DNA of 64,000 nucleotides from Nectonema munidae (Eukaryota > Nematomorpha > Nectonematoida > Nectonematidae), in assembly GCA_030549495.1 (NCBI GenBank), contig JAUIRK010000677.1, forward strand, positions 496,001-560,000, read 5' to 3'. How positions within the stretch are numbered: the stretch's first letter is position 1; every line of letters starts with the position of its first letter. Shown piece by piece: positions 11,501 through 21,360 of this stretch. Under the pieces are notes generated by a model, which had not been told where the DNA came from, made no database searches, and saw only the letters and a list, made by a program, of their open reading frames with translations. Made by a program: the position numbers and the translations under genes.

Positions 11501-12225
11501 TATAATGGTGAATGCTATGCCCTTCTACATGCTTGCGAGTACATAAGGCAAAATAAGTTTTCCTTTAGACATTACAACACACTACACTTCTTTACAGACT
11601 CACAAAACATCATCAAAGACCTAAGCCTCCAACACAACATCCCATTCTTAACATACACCCTTGTTTCTAAACTCACCTACTTATCAAATTACTTTGAAAT
11701 ACACCTCTACTGGTGCCCAGCTCACTCAAACATTCTAGAAAACACTTATGTATAGATAAGCTAGCTAAAAAAGTACCCCCAAATAAACCTTACATCCCGA
11801 TTACCTCATTTCCCTTAGAAACCTATACCCCTCTACTTAAATCTAACACTCAAAACCTTAGACAAGAACTCATCCAATCCTCACCCTCCATTTTCTTCCA
11901 ACATATAAATAATCCAAACCAAACTCTTGACATTTGGTCAAAAATGAAATTCTTCCCACCACGACCGCTAATCAGATGGCTAACCGGACACTGCCCCTGC
12001 AACTCCTATCTCTACCGTATTAAAAAATCACCAAGCAATCTATGTAGATTCAACTGCAATCAACAAGAAACACCTCAGCATCTTCTACTTTTCTGCTTCC
12101 ACTACAACCACGCAAGAACTTCATTTCTTTCACTATCCGTCATAACTCTCAATCGCCCACCATCTAATTTCTTCGAATTACTTTTATACCCGAACCTTCT
12201 CAATGCCCTCTCATTACCTTCATAG
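8524..12225 (+). pseudogene. I-group LINE ORF2: endonuclease, reverse transcriptase, RNase H (broken)
   Basis: Domains in order. An AP endonuclease reads ILHINLNHSKTAW, IISINEPYTKN, STDCNARS, HVDLTIAS and SASDHFFITY (8524-9220). The reverse transcriptase runs from about 9880 to 10800 with NWRPITILPTLEKI, FLDIKNAFNSAW, STPQGGCLS and the catalytic box YSDD at about 10533. RNase H reads FFTDSQNII and WCPAHSNI, followed by DKLAKK (11390-11770). A C-terminal Cys/His motif CRFNCNQQETPQHLLLFC lies near 12040-12090. Stops interrupt it at 8965-8967, 9514-9516, 10093-10095 and 11248-11250, with apparent frame changes near 11390 and 11750. Otherwise one frame is kept for about 2.7 kb, so decay is mostly point mutation. 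Endonuclease plus RNase H places it in the I/LOA/R1-like group; the exact clade is uncertain. Confidence 0.9.
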
Positions 12226-12597
12226 AGTCAAACTTGCAATCTTCCAACCCAGAGACTTCTTATACCACATAAACTCACATTAAAAAAAAATCTACAAAAA
12301 TAACTACACTATTTTCTTTTATTTAAGACCTATATTCTTTAACACTCACCGACTACCTTTGCTCAATCAATCATCCTTCAACTACCACCTCAAAAATCCA
12401 GCATTCTACACTTCAAACTCCCTAAACAACTAAACAATTCCTCCAAAGTCCCTCATTCCTAATCAATTCACAAGCCAAATCAATACACTTCTTTCGAACT
12501 TCAAATTTATACCTCAAGCATTTCGCAAGCATATGGAGAAGTCCGATAGTGCTTAGATATTTCTTCCTACCTACATACCTACCTACCTACCTACGTA
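12226..12597 (+). mobile_element. 3' UTR and CTAC-repeat tail of the LINE
   Basis: The C-rich, G-poor composition of the LINE continues past ORF2. It ends in (CTAC)n at about 12567-12594 (CTACCTACATACCTACCTAC), after which composition changes at once. A short tandem-repeat tail instead of poly-A is typical of several I/R1-group LINEs. Confidence 0.75.
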
Positions 12598-13640
12598 ATA
12601 GCTTTAAATTAAACATTTGAAAATAAACTATAATGTGACATACAATAATGAAACTAGATTAGTTTTTTATGTTATTTTTAAATATTTTCATATTATAATA
12701 CTCAAACGTTCGTCAGTGTGGCAACTTTGTTTTTATTGTTTGATTGGAAGTATATTTTTGAGAATGCAATAAATTTTTTCGTTTAGTTCATGTTCTTAGA
12801 ACAAGTTTGTATATAAGCTCTTCATTAAACGTTTTAAAAAATTTTAATTACCTATTTTTTAAATGATTTTAAATACTTATTTTACGAAGAGCATTTTTAA
12901 ATTAAAATCTTCAATTTTAGATTTTATATATTTTCAGTATTAGTAAATTATATTGCTGAAACACCAATAGATCGACAATTTGAAAGAAAAATCTATTTTA
13001 TTGAAAGAGAGAAAAATAGTCGCCCTCGATCTTAAAAGGATTCTTTGGCTTTTTGGGTAGCTTTTATAGATTAGCTGATTGATAGCTTTGTGAGTTGGTA
13101 AAGATCTGAGAAAGGTTTCACCTCTTGGTTGTTTTCTTTGATGAAGTGGTTGGGTTCTGGTTGTTGTGGTATTTTCACCATGTTTTATCTATTTGCGACA
13201 TTTATTTGCCACGAATCTTAATCAAATCTGCACAAATATTTTCTTTAATTAATACAAACTTACATATCCATATAATTCTTCATTTTAAGGGGTTTTTTCA
13301 ACAAATATCTTCTAATATCGAGTATTTTACTAATATTTACATTTTTAATATAAATTGAAATGCATAAATTTTAAGATGACATATATTTTCTTCAAATTTT
13401 TTTATAGTAATTAAAAAATCAAAATTAAAAAGTAAAATTTTTTTTAAATGAAATTATTATTTTTTATGTTTCAAATCCAGTTTTTCATAGTTTGAAAGGG
13501 CGAAATCAATTAAACTGGAGTTTTTGGACAAAAAAAAAGAAAAGTTATTTTTTTAAAATTGTTTTTATATAAATTTCTTATGGATTTTTTGAATATAAAT
13601 GCACTTAGCGTGTGTGTTTTTTTTCTTTTACTTGCGCGTG
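12598..13640. other. Intergenic; lone hAT-like end at about 12715
   Basis: CAGTGTGGCAACTTTG at about 12715 resembles a hAT terminus, but I saw no partner. The rest is AT-rich with no recognisable coding. Confidence 0.35.
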
Positions 13641-13646
13641 CGTGTT

Positions 13647-16046
13647 TTAACCCTTTAGACCGAGAAGACATATATGTCCGTTCATAAAAAATTCTCATTT
13701 AAAAAAAATTCAAGTTTGGAAATTAGAAAACCTAAAGGTTGTTTTAAAGAATAAATCTTTTACTAATCCTAAACGTTTTTAATTTTTTTTTACCTTTTTT
13801 CAGTGGATTTTGCTAGTTAAATATTACCAGTAACATATGTGCATTATTTAAGCACATAAATTCAAAATTTAAAAGAAAAAAAACTGAAAATAAAAATGAT
13901 TATCTGCTTGAAAACTCCATAAATATTCAATCCCTCAAGTAATGAAATCTCAAAAGATAGTGTATGTCTGGCAGTAGTTTATCAAATTATGCCGGACATA
14001 TATGTCACTCTAGGTCTTGATACATGCATGTTGCCAACATTGAAAAGAGACGCACAAAGTTTTGACAGTCTATATTAATTTTTGATTAATTGTACTCACG
14101 TGTCTTCTCATTTTTGTTTATGCCTTGGATTCGTAGTTTCATTGTGAAAAAAGATTGTATTGAAGAAAGCCTCTTACCAAAAATAGTGATGATGAAAGCG
14201 AAAATTATGAAAATTTCAACATGGATTTTGAGGATCAGCAGTATTTGGAAGAAGATGAAAATCAAGCGGAAGAGATTGAAATTGTAGATTCTCAACTCAA
14301 AGAGTACACTCCGTTTGTTTCACAAGACCTTGAAATTGGAGATTTTACATGGACAAAAAGAGCCAGTGTTTTTCCATACCGTTGTCCTATAGAAGTTCGT
14401 TCGGGTAAGATAAATGATGAAATTGAAAACATAAGTAATACGAATTGTTATGAAATTTTTTCGGAAACTTGTAATTTTTACATTTTAATGCATGATTTAC
14501 TCAATCAAACCAAAATTTACATCAATCAAAAAGGAATTGTAGGAAAAAAAGATTTTAAAGAGATGTATTCTTTTATAGGTATACACTTGTGTATGGGCCT
14601 ACATAAACTGCCAAGGTTAAGGGATTATTGGAGTACGTGTTCACTTTTGGGCGTAACTTTTATCGCTAATCTAATGACTCGTGATCGTTTCTTTTTTTAC
14701 GTTCTGTTCTACATTACAATGACAATTGGAAGTGTCTCCCATTACAGATCCAAAACATAATAGAATATTTAAAGTTAAAACAGTATTTGAGGTTTTCAAA
14801 TAGCTATGACTTCTACTCATCAGCAATCAATTGATGAGCTTATGATTAATTTCAAAGGACATCATTTTGCTAAACAGTTTATAAAAAATAAACCTGTAAA
14901 ATGGGGTTTTAAGCTTTGGTGTATTTGTGATAATTTGTCTGGTAATCTTTTTGAGTGTCATTTGTTGCTGGGAAAACTGAAGAAGTGAAGAATGGGTTTA
15001 CATTTGGTGAAAGGATAGTAAAAAAATTGACCAAAAACTTGAAAGGATTTGGAGTAGGGCTATACATGGAGAACTTTTTTTCTTCACCTAATTTGTTTAG
15101 AGACTTGGGAAATAATAAAATTCATGCTTGTGGAACAGTGAGAAATAATCGTAAAGGTATGCCCTATTTTTTTTTACCAGACAAAAAGATGAAAAGAGGA
15201 GACATTGAATACTTTGTTTCTTGTGCTTGTGGAGTTTTCAAATGGATGGACAACAGGTCTGTACTTGTTTTTTTTTTCAAATTTTTTAAACCCCGAGGAA
15301 ACAAAGTTTATAGAAAGGAGGAAGAAGAAGTCAAAAGAAAAGGTGTGCTGTCTAATAATTGTGTCTGAGTATAATAAATATATGGGAGAAGTTGATACAA
15401 TGGAACAATTGTCATCTTATAAAAATGAAAGAAGATCAAAGACAAAATATTATCACAAAATCTTTTTTGAGTTATTAAAAATTCGAATCAATAATTCATA
15501 CATTTTATATAAAAAATAATCTGAAAACTCGTTCTCCAACAAAAATCAAACTTGTCGTCTATCTTCGGTTGAATTTAGAATGGAGATTATTCAAGTATTA
15601 ACATCTGATTTTTTCTCAAGAAAAAGGAAAATTTCAGAGAGTTCGAGCACATCACACGTTATTACTACTACGCCATAACATTTAGTTGAAGCCATTGAAA
15701 AAAGAGTAAGATGCAAGTTATGGGGTTCCAAAACAGGAGTCAAAGACCTCGTTTCGATGTATGACTTGCTTTATTTTTCTATGTTGTTCCACAAAAAGAA
15801 ACTGTTTCAAGCAATTCCATGAACTTTGATTTTGTTTCGGTCAATAAAGTTTTGTATTAAAACACTTTACTTTTTATTACCCTTCAGTCCGACAGTGACA
15901 AATATGTCACGATTCGTATTCTTGACTAAAACATGAAAAATAATTAAAAAAAAGAAGTTTAAGAACATTTTTAACATTTAACATTCTTATATTGCATTTT
16001 AAGAACATGCAATATATGAAAAGATAAAAAATAAGAAAAAAAATTT
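13647..16046 (+). mobile_element. Decayed 2.4-kb piggyBac transposon
   Basis: It starts at TTAA followed by CCCTTTAGACCGAGAAGACA and ends with TCTCGGACTGAAAG, the inverted partner, at about 16031-16045. The length fits the family. Each end carries a second, inward-facing copy of its terminus (13993-14022 and 15880-15911), and copies share the palindrome GACATATATGTC or GTGACAAATATGTCAC. The transposase lies inside on the plus strand. The right TTAA is not preserved. Confidence 0.8.
14221..15826 (+). pseudogene. piggyBac transposase (DDE_Tnp_1_7), broken
   Basis: An acidic N-terminal region (DFEDQQYLEEDENQAEEIE) precedes the core. Recognisable blocks are QQSIDELMINFKGHHFAKQF and KWGFKLWCICDN (about 14824-14935), LYMENFFSSPNLFRDLG and IHACGTVRNNRKGMP (about 15060-15165), YNKYMGEVDTMEQLSSYKNE (15369-15430), and a C-terminal cysteine-rich finger beginning RCKLWGSKTGVK near 15711. 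The blocks sit in different frames: changes near 14760-14800, 14985 and 15285, plus stops before the finger. The element cannot encode an intact enzyme. The order of blocks is normal, so this is one copy decayed in place. Confidence 0.9.
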
Positions 16047-16208
16047 CTCGGACTGAAAGTGACACCGTCGATTTAAAATTCTCAGAAATAAAAAAAAAGT
16101 TATAATTGTAATTTAAAATTTTTAAGATTAAAAAAAACAACAGTATATATATAATTTACACAGGGGTAAATGGGATGTCATCCATCTAAATTTTTAGTTG
16201 TTTTTATT

Positions 16209-16337
16209 TTAACACTAAGGACTAAAATTTTGAAGATTATTCGTCTGTTTTCTTTTTCAATAGAATTTATATATCTAAAACGGAAGATTTTCATTTCTTG
16301 GAACTCTAGTGCCCCACTAGTCCTCAAAGGATTTTAA
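16209..16337 (-). mobile_element. piggyBac-type MITE, family 2, copy 1
   Basis: 129 bp bounded by TTAA at 16209-16212 and 16334-16337. The ends are inverted copies of (C)ACTAAGGACTAAAATTTTG and TAGTCCTCAAAGGA. The interior (TTTTTCAATAGAATTTATAT, GATTTTCATTTCTTGG) matches the reverse complement of 49786-49914 and the same strand of 35025-35133. Confidence 0.88.
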
Positions 16338-16726
16338 ACAATATATAAATTTCAAGCTCTACATTTTTTACATCTCTCGCTGATCTATATTAGTAAGAAG
16401 AAGAAATTTTTCCGACAATATTCAATAGTTCACACCAGCAAGAACAAAAGATGAATGCATTATAATGAAGAGTATGTATCAAATGGGAAGCAGGTCAATT
16501 TGCCCTCAAGATAATTCGGCCTCTATCATTTTTACAGTGGGAGAATTTTATAGTGAGACAATTCGTCCTCTAATATAATTATTCTTTTTTGACAGCTCGA
16601 TTATCATTTTTTGTAAAAAAAATTCTTCTTGTCAAGTTCTATTTTCAGTGCTAATTGATTTGATTTTTAAACTTATGACTTTCTGCGTATAGATAAGCTA
16701 TTCCTATGAGGAAGCATATCAATATA
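16338..16726. other. Intergenic with degenerate MITE words
   Basis: 16495-16580 has words such as AATTCGGCCTC and GACAATTCGTCCTC, related to the element at 4482-4762. Nothing else was seen. Confidence 0.4.
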
Positions 16727-17984
16727 CAGTAAAACCTCGGGTTGTGGACACCTCAATAATAAGGACACCTTGCTATAAGGGACACTTTTGAAATGACCGT
16801 TCAATTTAACATATAATACATAGAAAATGAAGCTCGATAATAAGGACAACTTACTACCCCGCACAATGGACGCAAGTAAACAGATTTTAAAATAAAACCT
16901 TGATAATGAGGACACTATCATTTTAGTAAAACGCAAAATTACAAGCATCTGTTTTCATTTAACAAGACTTATTACAACTGGAAAAAGCTCCTGGTCAACA
17001 TTTTGCAGAAGTAGTTTGGTGATGATGTTAGTAGTTAATATAGCAAGTAGATGTAGTTGTGATAGTATGGAGATGCCACTTAGCAGAGATTTCATAGCGG
17101 TGTAATAATGTTAATCTTGTTGAATTAGTTGTGTTTTAGCAGTGATAGGTATACCATAGGCTAACACATGAATCTTACAGTGTATACCATAAACTACATG
17201 CTTCCGATTCAACTATCCCATGTGTAATATGATAAAGCACACATCATTGTAACTTTACATATTTGTATCAAGCATAAATAATTTAATATTTGTCTCATTC
17301 ATCATGACCCATATCACCAATAAAAACTGTAGTAAATGTGTATGAGATTATATCGCATAAGTCATCTCTTCGTTTCTAACTAGCACCTTATTTTGCATAT
17401 TTTTAATAAAACTTATCTTTTTTTATGTCTAATAAAACAAAGCTTTCAGTGTCTCAAAGGACGGAGTTTACTCTTGATAAAAAATCAATCTTGTGAGGAT
17501 TTTAACGATCAAATTAATGAAATCAATTCTAAAGAAGCTGAAGCAACTGAAGATGAAAAACATGAAAGTGAAGAAGATGAGCAAGAAGATATGAAATCCG
17601 ATTCAATTGGAACATTTTCTTTGTTTGAACAAAGGTTTGAATGAAGTTTTTTCTTCCTTATCTTTAATTGAAACACAACTCGAAGAACATGCTCATAAAA
17701 ATTTTTTTAAACAAACGAAGATTTTAGAGTTTTTTAGATGAATTGAATGATTTTCATTTTTGACAATAAAAGTTTTCCATCTTTTTAATATTAATTACTA
17801 ATATTTACTATTTAAAGCACGTATTTTTACCACTAGGATTGTTTAATAAACGCATAACCGTATTCTCAAAATGTATAACTCTAAATGGAAACTTTTCTGA
17901 CTCAATCTTGGTAATAGGGACACCTCGCTAATGTGGACATTTAAGAGTAAACTTTTGGGTGTCCACACTATCAAGTTTTCACTG
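16727..17984 (+). mobile_element. Tigger/pogo-type DNA transposon, internally deleted
   Basis: 1258 bp flanked by TA on both sides. The left end is CAGTAAAACCTCGGGTTGTG, then GACACC. The right end, read inverted, is CAGTGAAAACTTGATAGTGT, then GGACACC. 'AATAAGGACA' words repeat just inside. TA target site and CAGT(A/G)AAAAC-type termini are those of the pogo/Tigger group of Tc1/mariner. Confidence 0.9.
17393..17741 (+). pseudogene. Tigger transposase C-terminal remnant
   Basis: An acidic, EDE-rich stretch (EATEDEKHESEEDEQEDMK, about 17540-17594) is followed in another frame by SLIETQLEEHAHK and FFKQTKILEFFR, then a stop at about 17741. Acidic tail plus a terminal KQT(K)I..FF motif is how Tigger/pogo transposases end. 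The DDE catalytic core is missing, so the element depended on other copies for movement. Confidence 0.7.
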
Positions 17985-18890
17985 TATATTAAAACTTTGT
18001 CTCTGGTCAACATTTTTTAGGTTTACTTTCGCACGTTGGTATAAGTGTTCTATGGCGATTTGCACATTTTTTCTTTAAAAAAATTGAACTTTTGCGAAGA
18101 ATATTTTGAAACTATTTGGCACTAATAGGGTAAAAGAAAAAAATATAATAATATATATAAAATTTTAAAAATAAAATATATAATAATAAAGATAGGTTAA
18201 TTTTGGCACTAATAGGGTAAAAATGGTGTGTAACAAAAATTGTGCAAACTTCTTAAACCTTCAAACCGTCTTATAAAATGTGACTCATTATAATTTCCAG
18301 AAATTTTATCGTTCTATTTCAAAGATCGGAGATGAGCATTATTCAGAAGCATAAAATGACATTGCGTGAGAACTTGCTCATCTTGCTATTCCCATGCTTT
18401 ATGATATAGCTTAGTCAAAAGCAGGGTCGAATCTTTTTTGAAATCTAATCAATGCATCACAACAAACGGAGAAGCATTAAAATTGAGCTCCACTTAGGGC
18501 CATGCATAAAGTGCGGACGCATAAATTTGGCATTCCCCCTCAGGCATACTGCGTAAGATCAACTTTGGTAAGCTTCCCCACATACATCTTCCTATACTAA
18601 TTATCTCTTGTCTTTCGTTGTTTCTGAAGTAATAGACGAAAGCAGGTCAGTTCGGCCTCTAATTATATTAATATTAATGTTGCCTTGAGACCAAAGTATC
18701 AAAATTGTCTTGAGGCTAAATTATCCGTTAATCGCTAGATAGTGGTCAAAAGAGAGTAAAAGAAATAAATAGAATCAAAATGCAAAAAATTAACATATCG
18801 ATATATTTCATATTTAAATATTGAATAAAAAATAGTATATAACAAAATCAAATGGAGGCAAAAGTGGCTAGTATACTGGTTTAAAATACT
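17985..18890. other. Intergenic; duplicated short phrase, MITE words
   Basis: TTTGGCACTAATAGGGTAAAA occurs at about 18115 and 18203. 18640-18735 carries AGTTCGGCCTCTAATTAT and TGTCTTGAGGCTAAATTATC, decayed copies of the 4482 MITE type. No coding was recognised. Confidence 0.4.
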
Positions 18891-18900
18891 TTTTACAACA

Positions 18901-18904
18901 AAAT

Positions 18905-18937
<33 letters not shown>
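18901..18937. repeat. (CA)n(TA)n microsatellite
   Basis: About nine CA units run straight into about eight TA units. Confidence 0.95.
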
Positions 18938-19466
18938 AATGTCTTCAGTGAAGGGACATTCGCTCCATGAATACTGTCATTTTCATGATTATGTCATTTC
19001 AAAGTGAAGATAAAGAAGATGAAATAAAGTAGTTAACTAAATAACAAAATAATTAAAAATAAAGAAAGTTGAGAATATACATGAATTTTTGAAAGGCTTT
19101 TTATCCTTCATATTTTTTTTTAAATATTTCTAAATATAAATAAAAAAAATTGAAAAAAAGTGAAGCTGTGGACTTTTTTTCATGGAATTAATTATTTGTT
19201 AAGCTATTTACGCCTCCCTTGGAGGTGAGCTTCGTATCTTTGCTGCTATTTTCCCTGTTTTTCAGTTATCGCATCGCTTATCAAATGGAAGCACAGCCAG
19301 GAATTTGAAGCAGATACATCAGAATCAAAGATGGGGCAAAGATTTTATATAGCACAGATTATTTTGTTCTGAGAATACGCTTAAGTTAAAACATCATATT
19401 TGTTATAAAGTATATGAGCGCGCTAGTGTTAGCCTTACGTTTTATTTAAGAAAACAGATCGGAGTA
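18938..19466. promoter_or_regulatory. 5' flank of PARS2
   Basis: AT-rich up to about 19200, then closer to balanced composition. It contains a GGGACATTCGCTCCATGAAT word (MITE-like) at about 18953. No TATA box at a convincing distance was seen before ATG 19467. Confidence 0.3.
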
Positions 19467-20783
19467 ATGAAACATTTCTACAATGACGTCTTCGTGCGAT
19501 TAGCTGCGCATAGACTGTGTGATTCGCACACCCACATCACGGTCAAGAGTCACTTCTTGCTGGAGAAATTAGGCTTCGTGTTCTCTCTCGGGTCTGGCTT
19601 CTTCTACATTCTACCTTTTGGACAACGCGTCCTAGATAAGTTGGTGCGCTTCATTGAGTCGCGAATGAGTACGGTGTCGGCGCACAAAGTGAACATTCCG
19701 CTTCTCACACCACTCGACTTTTGGCGGCAGAGCGGTCGTTTGGAGCAATGCCAAGGCGAACTCTTCACAACACGTGATCGCAAGGAGAAACACTTTCTCC
19801 TGGGGCCGACTTTCGAAGAAGCAATAACTCACTTTCTCAGAGGTTCTTGCCCCCTTTCCAAAAGCGCGTTTCCCTTGCTTCTTTACCAGATCAGCCAAAA
19901 GTATAGGGATGAGAGTCGCTACCGCTACGGTCTGCTTCGTTCTCGCGAGTTCCTCATGAAAGACGCCTACGCCTTCGACGTGACTAAGGACTCTGCCTTG
20001 CTGACCTACCAAAAGATCGGTGCGCTGTATGACGACATTTTCGCATCACTCAAGTTGAATGTTCACAAAATTCCCGCTGTCAACGAAGCCATGGGCGGTG
20101 AGTTCTCCCATGAGTATCATCTGATTTGTGAGAGCGTTGGTGAAGACTCTTTGTACCGTTGCGATGAATGCCTTTCTTACAATCTGCCTGTAACAAAAGC
20201 GACCCAGCATTTGTCTTGTTTCAAGTGTTGCCACAAATTTCAGAGAGAAGATTCACAAGCAGTGAAATCGATAGAAATTGCGCATACGTTCCTTCTTGGT
20301 ACACATTATTCGCGTGTTTTCAAAGCATGCGCAGCAGGTCAGACTGAATACTACCACATGGGTTGCTATGGAATCGGCATTACTCGTCTGTTGGCCTCCA
20401 TTGCTGAAATTTTTTCTTCTTCCGACCAGCTTAAGTTTCCCTCGCTAGTGAGCCCTTACCGCGTTTGTCTTATTTCCCCTAAGAAAGGAAGTAAGGAGGA
20501 GAAGCATGGAGCTGCTCTTGCTTGTGATGTCCTATACTTCGCTTTGAATAAAAATTCCTTTCAAAACGAAATATTGATTGACAATCGAACGCACTTTTCT
20601 ATTGGTTATCGTTTACGAGAAATGAAACAGCTAGGAATTCCTTTTATTGTTGTTTGTGGAGAAAAAGCTTGTTTCGATCCTCCACAATTCGAAGTAATCA
20701 ACGTTCACACGGATGAAATCAACTTTTTAAATACCGAAGAAACAAAAATGCTGACTTCCAAATTTTTTAATGAAGCTTTTTAA
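19467..20783 (+). CDS. PARS2: Mitochondrial prolyl-tRNA synthetase, single exon
   Basis: Class II synthetase that charges mitochondrial tRNA-Pro with proline; expected in the mitochondrial matrix. 438 residues (human PARS2 is about 475). The catalytic domain shows KVNIPLLTPLDFWRQSGR (motif 1 region), LGPTFEEAI, the motif 2 block YRDESRYRYGLLRSREFLMK (about residues 148-167), GEFSHEYH, paired CxxC motifs (CDECLSYN, CFKC) and motif 3 GCYGIGITRLLASIAEIFSS (about 298-317). The anticodon-binding domain has SPYRVCLISPKKGSKEE, DNRTHFSIGYRLREM and DPPQFEV, matching the PARS2 C terminus. The N terminus is basic with few acids, suiting an import signal. The start is the first ATG of the frame. It is uninterrupted and far more GC-rich than its surroundings. 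Confidence 0.95.
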   Translation: MKHFYNDVFVRLAAHRLCDSHTHITVKSHFLLEKLGFVFSLGSGFFYILPFGQRVLDKLVRFIESRMSTVSAHKVNIPLLTPLDFWRQSGRLEQCQGELFTTRDRKEKHFLLGPTFEEAITHFLRGSCPLSKSAFPLLLYQISQKYRDESRYRYGLLRSREFLMKDAYAFDVTKDSALLTYQKIGALYDDIFASLKLNVHKIPAVNEAMGGEFSHEYHLICESVGEDSLYRCDECLSYNLPVTKATQHLSCFKCCHKFQREDSQAVKSIEIAHTFLLGTHYSRVFKACAAGQTEYYHMGCYGIGITRLLASIAEIFSSSDQLKFPSLVSPYRVCLISPKKGSKEEKHGAALACDVLYFALNKNSFQNEILIDNRTHFSIGYRLREMKQLGIPFIVVCGEKACFDPPQFEVINVHTDEINFLNTEETKMLTSKFFNEAF

Positions 20784-20908
20784 ATATTTTATGTCATTCC
20801 TTTTTATAAATTTTCTACGACATTTGCAGGGCTCTTTCTTCCATTGCATCGCTGAATGTTAGCGAAACGACAATCGCCTGGTTCATTCATTCAGTTATTC
20901 TGTGCTGT

Positions 20909-20914
20909 AATAAA
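20909..20914 (+). terminator. Polyadenylation signal AATAAA after PARS2
   Basis: AATAAA lies about 126 nt after the PARS2 stop, in the same orientation. Confidence 0.5.
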
Positions 20915-20937
20915 AGCTGAGCGTCTATTACCCACAT

Positions 20938-21084
20938 TATAAAGCGAACATTCGTTCAGCAACTCAAATTTCATAGTCTCTTGTCTCAGGTGTAGTTTTC
21001 TGCAGCTCTTTTACTCTCTGTCTGATGAAGGTGGCTGGCACACATGCTCTAAATAAGGTGTTGTTACAATGGAGGTTTCAAATG
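20938..21084 (+). promoter_or_regulatory. Candidate core promoter and first coding exon
   Basis: TATAAA at 20938-20943 is followed about 35 nt later by an initiator-like TCATAGT. At 21069 ATGGAGGTTTCAAATG runs into a good splice donor, GTGAGC. That would give a first exon coding MEVSN in phase 1. I could not find a following exon; it may be part of a repeat. Confidence 0.2.
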
Positions 21085-21360
21085 GTGAGCATAACCCTTT
21101 TCCATGTATTTTGTTTCTTCTGTTATTTCGTGAGGTATGATGAAATAAGTTATAAGAAAATCAAGTCATTATTTTTTTGATTAATGTATACGCATGGAAC
21201 ATTTGTTTTTAGCAAGTAGGTTTAAGGTGGCGCATTGAAACTGAAAGTAGGATTGACATGCCACGATTAAGTTAGATACAGGTGTATTGCATCGATGTTC
21301 AGTACTTCTTGCAGAGCTCTATTTAATACCTTTATTCAATGAATAAAGCTCTAAATTAAA

